This document shows, piece after piece, positions 60,841 through 64,000 of a stretch of DNA of 64,000 bases. The notes beneath the pieces were generated by a model, which worked only from the letters and a program-made list of their open reading frames with translations, was not told where the DNA came from and ran no database searches. Location: NCBI RefSeq assembly GCF_000812965.1, contig NZ_JSYN01000002.1, positions 62,001 to 126,000 on the forward strand. The letters are read 5' to 3'. This DNA comes from Pedobacter kyungheensis (GTDB lineage: Bacteria > Bacteroidota > Bacteroidia > Sphingobacteriales > Sphingobacteriaceae). Within the stretch, counting starts at the first letter, position 1; each line of letters opens with the position of its first letter. A program made the translations under genes and the position numbers.

Positions 60841-61302
60841 TTATTCATTCGCATTCGCATATATTTCTTTCAATACTTTATCCGAGAACCTAAAATTTGT
60901 TTGCTGTATCTTCTCAAAAATTGGCTTTATGGAAATGATAAGTCCGACGTTTTTTGCCTTTAAAATGATTCCTAATGTTCCCGTAAATAATAGGTTTAGC
61001 CTTTTTGCCATTTTTCTGCCTTTGTTATCGTCGAGGATAAGAAGCGATGGTGCTGATTCAATTGCTAAAGTAATGGCACTTGCTTCTCCGGCATCAATAT
61101 CTAAAGAATTTTGAAAGGTGGTATTTTTAGGTGATTTGATTTCAACCCAATCGGGTAAAGGAGAACCAAATTCTGCAGCAATAGTAGCTGTAGTGGTGAT
61201 TTTAGTGAAAAGTAACTTTAAAAGATTTAGTTCTCCGATTTTTTCAAGCAAAATGAAGCAGCTCGTATCAGCAATGACTATTTCATATTTTTTCTGCATC
61301 AC
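60841..61302 (-). CDS. PIN-domain toxin, DUF3368
   Basis: A 153-aa PIN-domain-like protein, DUF3368 type. Acidic residues of the nuclease site are visible as IADTSCF (D12) and, near 94, LILDDNKGRKMAKRL, with a conserved Glu at about 44 (IAAEFGSPLP). It overlaps the UPF0175 gene by 20 bases, in the classic antitoxin-then-toxin order. It is likely an RNase toxin. Start is either 61302 or the next Met one codon later. Confidence 0.88.
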   Translation of the reverse strand: MMQKKYEIVIADTSCFILLEKIGELNLLKLLFTKITTTATIAAEFGSPLPDWVEIKSPKNTTFQNSLDIDAGEASAITLAIESAPSLLILDDNKGRKMAKRLNLLFTGTLGIILKAKNVGLIISIKPIFEKIQQTNFRFSDKVLKEIYANANE

Positions 61303-61510
61303 TTAACATTTCAGAAGCAGGATAGTTCAATAGGGAAACGCCATAATCAGTAAGTAATTCTGAGAAGGTACGCTTTGATAAACCAGCCATGGCAGCTGCT
61401 TGCCCAAGTGATAATTTCCCAGATTCAAATAGCTTTGCAGCAATGAAACGCACGGTATCGTGTTCATGCTCACCTAGACTATCCGGAACTTGCAGTGTTA
61501 TCGTTGTCAT
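61283..61510 (-). CDS. UPF0175 antitoxin
   Basis: A 75-aa protein starting MTTITLQVPDSLGEHEHDTV and having the helix-turn-helix phrase KLSLGQAAAMAGLSKRTFSELLTDYGVS at about 33-60. UPF0175 proteins act as antitoxin and autorepressor with DUF3368 PIN toxins. It is the first gene of the pair. Confidence 0.88.
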   Translation of the reverse strand: MTTITLQVPDSLGEHEHDTVRFIAAKLFESGKLSLGQAAAMAGLSKRTFSELLTDYGVSLLNYPASEMLSDAEKI

Positions 61511-61533
61511 GATTTAAATATACGAAATATTAT

Positions 61534-61956
61534 TTACTTGCAATTCTGCAATTGCTTCGAAACCTCGGTATAAGGTACAAATCCTTGCTTATTACCGAAA
61601 GAATTGGTGATGTAGACCATTACCTGAGCCACATCAATATCGGCCAGTTCGGGGAAGGCAGGCATTTTTTCTTTGTATTCCTTACCATGAATAACCAGAG
61701 TTTCGTTGGCACCGTTTTTAATGAAACAAGCTAAACGGTTTTTGTTGGTTTTTAAGAAAACCGAATCGGTTAAAGGAGGGGCAAGTTCACCTAATCCTTC
61801 GCCGTTCTCTCCATGACAGTTCTGGCACCTGCTTTTGTAAATGTCTTTTCCGTTCGACATGTAATTTTGCAGATCGATGGTTTCCTGGTTTTGACAGGAT
61901 ACGATGATGGCGATAACAGCAAATAAAAAAATGGAGTTAATGATGTACTTGCGCAT
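61534..61956 (-). CDS. lipoprotein c-type cytochrome
   Basis: A 140-aa single-haem cytochrome. The signal ends at IIVSC, a lipidated cysteine. The CXXCH haem motif is CQNCHGENGEGLG (about 41-53). The methionine ligand is in KEYKEKMPAFPELAD at about 102. It probably transfers electrons in the periplasm and may couple to a cytochrome oxidase that SCO (62114) helps assemble. Confidence 0.85.
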   Translation of the reverse strand: MRKYIINSIFLFAVIAIIVSCQNQETIDLQNYMSNGKDIYKSRCQNCHGENGEGLGELAPPLTDSVFLKTNKNRLACFIKNGANETLVIHGKEYKEKMPAFPELADIDVAQVMVYITNSFGNKQGFVPYTEVSKQLQNCK

Positions 61957-61970
61957 GTATTTTAGTTATT

Positions 61971-62039
61971 AACCACAGATAAGAACAGATGAACACCGAT
62001 TTAAATATTTATCTGTGTTTATTCTGTATATCTGTGGTT
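61971..62039. repeat. AACCACAGATA inverted-repeat element
   Basis: Ends AACCACAGATA (61971-61981) and TATCTGTGGTT (62029-62039) are perfect inverts of each other, 69 bases in total. The middle has CAGATGAACA, then ATCTGTGTTTATTCTG. I know this phrase as a widespread dispersed repeat in Bacteroidota and other phyla. The remaining gap, to 62113, has no gene. Confidence 0.7.
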
Positions 62040-62113
62040 GAAAATAAGGTTTGTATTTACAACTGTAGCCAAAAAAAACATTTTCGTGCTAATCCGTGCT
62101 TAAAGTCAATGTT

Positions 62114-62764
62114 CTACTTTTTGTATTCTGCCAGTAAAACCGGGATGTCTTTCTTTAATTGCTCAACCTGGTCTTCTTTGGTGCCATCGTAAGCGCCACG
62201 AATCCGACGGTCTTTGTCGATTAAAACCAGATACCCCTGGTGAATGTAGCCATCTTTAGCCGTGCTGTCTTCACCAACCGCCACCAGGTAATTTTTTTCG
62301 GCCAAAGTATAAACACTGTCTTTGGTACCATAGAGAAACTGCCATTTCGGACCATCAACGCCTAGTTTTTTTGCGTATTTTTTTAAGGCTGAAGGTTTGT
62401 CGTATTTAAAATCAATAGTGTGCGAAACAAACATCACATCGGGGTTGCTTTTAAAATCGTTGTAAACCGTCATTAAGTTGCGGTGCATGGTAGGGCAGAT
62501 GGTGGTGCAGGAAGTGAAAAAGAAATCGGCCACATATATTTTTCCGTCTGTTGCTTTATTGGTTGTTAAAACACTATCCTGGTTTAAGAAAGCCCAGTTG
62601 GGAATGGTTTGATAAACTGTATCAATTTTTTCTACCCCGGCGGCATCTTTAACTACTTCTGCATGGCGTTCGCCATAAAAAGGTAGTTTTTTTTCTTGCT
62701 TACAGGCGGTAAATATAGAAACGAACAACAGGCTGGCTGCTGCATAAGAAATGATTTTATTCAT
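62114..62764 (-). CDS. SCO1/SenC-family copper chaperone
   Basis: A 216-aa lipoprotein of the thioredoxin-fold SCO family (signal ending FTAC). The copper cysteines are in FFFTSCTTICPTMHRNLM (CXXXC, about 85-95), and the copper-binding His is near 182 (GYIHQGYLVL). It loads copper into the CuA centre of cytochrome oxidase or defends against oxidants. The cluster with cytochrome c and a YHS protein suggests copper-dependent respiration. Confidence 0.9.
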   Translation of the reverse strand: MNKIISYAAASLLFVSIFTACKQEKKLPFYGERHAEVVKDAAGVEKIDTVYQTIPNWAFLNQDSVLTTNKATDGKIYVADFFFTSCTTICPTMHRNLMTVYNDFKSNPDVMFVSHTIDFKYDKPSALKKYAKKLGVDGPKWQFLYGTKDSVYTLAEKNYLVAVGEDSTAKDGYIHQGYLVLIDKDRRIRGAYDGTKEDQVEQLKKDIPVLLAEYKK

Positions 62765-62813
62765 GTTTTGAATTTAAAAATGTAAATATACGATCTTAGT
62801 TTGCTTGAGATAT

Positions 62814-62886
62814 CGTCATGCTGAATTTAATTCAGCATCTCTTTAAGGTGAGGCCCTGAACCGATAGCTATCGGTTCAGGGTGACG
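62814..62886. repeat. inverted-repeat element with two inner palindromes
   Basis: The ends are CGTCA and TGACG. Inside are ATGCTGAATT with AATTCAGCAT (62818-62838) and a perfect 28-bp palindrome, CCCTGAACCGATAG with CTATCGGTTCAGGG (62854-62881). Its CCGATAGCTATCGG core is identical to that in the element at 21953. Lies between SCO and the YHS gene; may form the terminator of the latter. Confidence 0.75.
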
Positions 62887-62893
62887 AAGAGGT

Positions 62894-63154
62894 TTATTTC
62901 TTTACAAACTTGGCCGGTTCTGCAATAAACTTCTGCTTACAGCTTTCTGAACAGAAATAGTAAGCTTCTTTATTGTAAACGGTAGTTTTTGCTGTGGCTG
63001 ATTTTATCTTCATTTTACAAACAGGATCGATCACTACTTTTTTAGCCGAATCAATCACGTTTGCTTTTTGTTTGGTGATGATTGGATTCGCATTTATTTT
63101 CAAGACAAATGTGCTTAATCCCATCAGGATAATTGCTATACTTAATTTTTTCAT
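62894..63154 (-). CDS. YHS-domain periplasmic protein
   Basis: An 86-aa protein with a signal peptide (about 1-22) and the YHS domain: DPVCKMKIKSATAKTTVYN and YYFCSESCKQKFIAEPAKF. Four or so cysteines and the FC...C arrangement suggest metal binding. Such proteins often sit in copper or heavy-metal resistance clusters and with SCO. Confidence 0.85.
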   Translation of the reverse strand: MKKLSIAIILMGLSTFVLKINANPIITKQKANVIDSAKKVVIDPVCKMKIKSATAKTTVYNKEAYYFCSESCKQKFIAEPAKFVKK

Positions 63155-63171
63155 ATCTATTGTTTTATGGA

Positions 63172-63264
63172 AAGTCCGAAGTCGGAAGTCAGAAGTAAAT
63201 GTGCATATTCTTGCTTACCAGCTTACACCATATCTTCTGTCTCCGGTCTCCCGACCTCTGACTA
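63172..63264. repeat. heptad-iterated inverted-repeat element
   Basis: On the plus strand AAGTCCG, AAGTCGG, AAGTCAG and AAGT follow at 63172-63196. The reverse complement of 63236-63264 reads GTCAGAG, GTCGGGA, GACCGGA, GACAGAA, also in sevens. The two heptad arrays face each other and can form a partly paired stem, with CAGAAG and CTTCTG inside. Confidence 0.6.
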
Positions 63265-63693
63265 TTTAATATTGTAAACTTTTAAAACTGAATCTGATTC
63301 GCGGGTAACCTTAATGTAACCATCTTCTACATCACGGATTTTAATCATCTGCGATTTGTAATAATCCAGGTCTTCCTGTTCGGTTTTGCCTTTAAAATCA
63401 TCTTTAAAAAAATGCATCCAATCCATCATTTTTTCATCTGCAGCATTTAAACGGGCAATTACATCACTTACTTGCTGTTTGGCAGCAGTAGAATCAGGTG
63501 ATTTTTTTAGTTTATCGGAAAGCAGCAGGGTATCGAGCTTCATTTTGTTTTTTACCACTTTTTCTCCGTCAACCATCAGCTTATCGTGGATATTTAAAAC
63601 TTCTTTACGTACTGCTTCGGCATTGGGTTCCGTTTTGCAGGAACTGAAAAGGATAGCTAAAACGCCGATTGCGGTTGTGATTTGTCTTTTCAT
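63262..63693 (-). CDS. lipoprotein of unknown function
   Basis: From the ATG at 63693 the product is 143 aa, starting MKRQITTAIGVLAILFSSC, a lipoprotein signal. The mature part is almost all helix and highly charged (PNAEAVRKEVLNIHDKLMVDGE), with a heptad-like pattern; a Met/Trp-rich DEKMMDWMHFFKDDFKG lies at about 88-104. Similar proteins are found beside copper or cytochrome genes in Bacteroidota, but no family is certain. It lies just downstream of the barrel protein at 63698. Confidence 0.65.
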   Translation of the reverse strand: MKRQITTAIGVLAILFSSCKTEPNAEAVRKEVLNIHDKLMVDGEKVVKNKMKLDTLLLSDKLKKSPDSTAAKQQVSDVIARLNAADEKMMDWMHFFKDDFKGKTEQEDLDYYKSQMIKIRDVEDGYIKVTRESDSVLKVYNIK

Positions 63694-63697
63694 ATTT

Positions 63698-64000
63698 TTA
63701 AAAATTATAAGTAATGCCAACATAAGCCTTGCCGGCGCTCATCGGGTGATCGGTTTCAGCTTCCCAGATATTTTTCTGTACACCTATATTTAAGGCAATG
63801 TTTTTGTAGAAAATATCGGCACCTACACCACCCATTAAATTATTCATTACATGTTCGCCGGTTTTTTGCCCTTTGTATTTTTCGCCCGCCGAATATTCGT
63901 AAAAGAACTGTGCCGAAGGCATGAATTGCCAATCTTTGCCGATACTTTGTTTGTAAAAAATATTCAGGAAACTGGTTGTACTATTGGCAATTCCCTCATC
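63698..64000 (-). CDS. outer-membrane beta-barrel protein, N-terminal part outside the window
   Basis: The open frame continues off the right edge. The 100 residues visible are beta-rich: FYKQSIGKDWQFMPSAQFFY, then GEKYKGQKTGEHVMNNLMGG, and the end AGKAYVGITYNF with a final Phe. It looks like the C-terminal strands of a transporter-like barrel; no specific family is evident. It heads the minus-strand lipoprotein-YHS-SCO-cytochrome group, so a link to copper or respiration is likely. Confidence 0.7.
   Translation of the reverse strand, partial: DEGIANSTTSFLNIFYKQSIGKDWQFMPSAQFFYEYSAGEKYKGQKTGEHVMNNLMGGVGADIFYKNIALNIGVQKNIWEAETDHPMSAGKAYVGITYNF

Noticed and set aside
1..64000. tRNA genes, complete insertion sequences and integrases
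   Set aside because: I read the intergenic regions on both strands for cloverleaf arms, transposase-like frames and terminal repeats with target duplications; none was convincing. A covariance-model scan (tRNAscan-SE, Infernal) would be decisive.

Overview
The window reads as a chromosomal segment of a Bacteroidota bacterium, most likely family Sphingobacteriaceae (Pedobacter or a close relative). The evidence is a SusC/SusD pair with its ECF sigma factor and FecR anti-sigma factor, secreted GH29 and GH92 glycosidases, DUF5689, promoter elements of the TTTG / TAnnTTTG type, A-rich leaders that mostly lack a Shine-Dalgarno sequence, and many dispersed palindromic intergenic repeats. Identification is by protein family and sequence style only; no database was searched.

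Layout. 1-5155: nitrate/nitrite assimilation (narK partial, a small secreted protein, nirD, nirB on the minus strand; siroheme methyltransferase cobA divergent, with a Crp/Fnr-like palindrome between). 5645-11803: an alpha-L-fucosidase, an SDR, a potassium channel with a zinc ribbon, an acidic protein, an FMN azoreductase behind a 40-bp palindrome, a lone receiver domain, a 104-aa orphan and an overlapping two-gene unit of unknown role. 11905-27527: mnmA, GH92 mannosidase, an EamA half-transporter, two tandem SDRs with an AraC regulator, twin TetR-like operators ahead of another SDR, fabF, yceH, a zinc alcohol dehydrogenase, a subtilase, a DUF4142 lipoprotein, a GNAT protein and a YajQ protein. 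27604-36487: a histone H1-like protein, ppk1-ppx, then the oxidative pentose-phosphate genes (pgl, zwf, gnd) with a ROK kinase that may be a polyphosphate glucokinase. 36607-49745: an alkylglycerol-monooxygenase-like membrane protein, then ECF sigma, FecR, SusC, SusD, DUF5689, metallophosphatase, glycerophosphodiesterase and SGNH hydrolase, a locus that looks built for phosphodiester or lipid-derived substrates rather than a plain glycan. 49860-64000: bioD/bioF, a Spy-like protein, a LexA-like S24 repressor divergent from a degenerate GIY-YIG gene, a large protease/propeller/barrel protein, PBP1A, PPK2, RNase P RNA, a UPF0175/DUF3368 toxin-antitoxin pair, and a cytochrome c / SCO / YHS group that runs off the right edge.

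How the parts may work together. Three or four genes handle polyphosphate (ppk1, ppx, PPK2, perhaps the ROK kinase), and the ROK kinase sits with the genes that would consume its glucose-6-phosphate. The intergenic spaces hold several families of palindromic repeats. The most interesting are paired hairpins whose stems differ between copies while base pairing is kept. No complete insertion sequence, CRISPR array, prophage or tRNA gene was seen.
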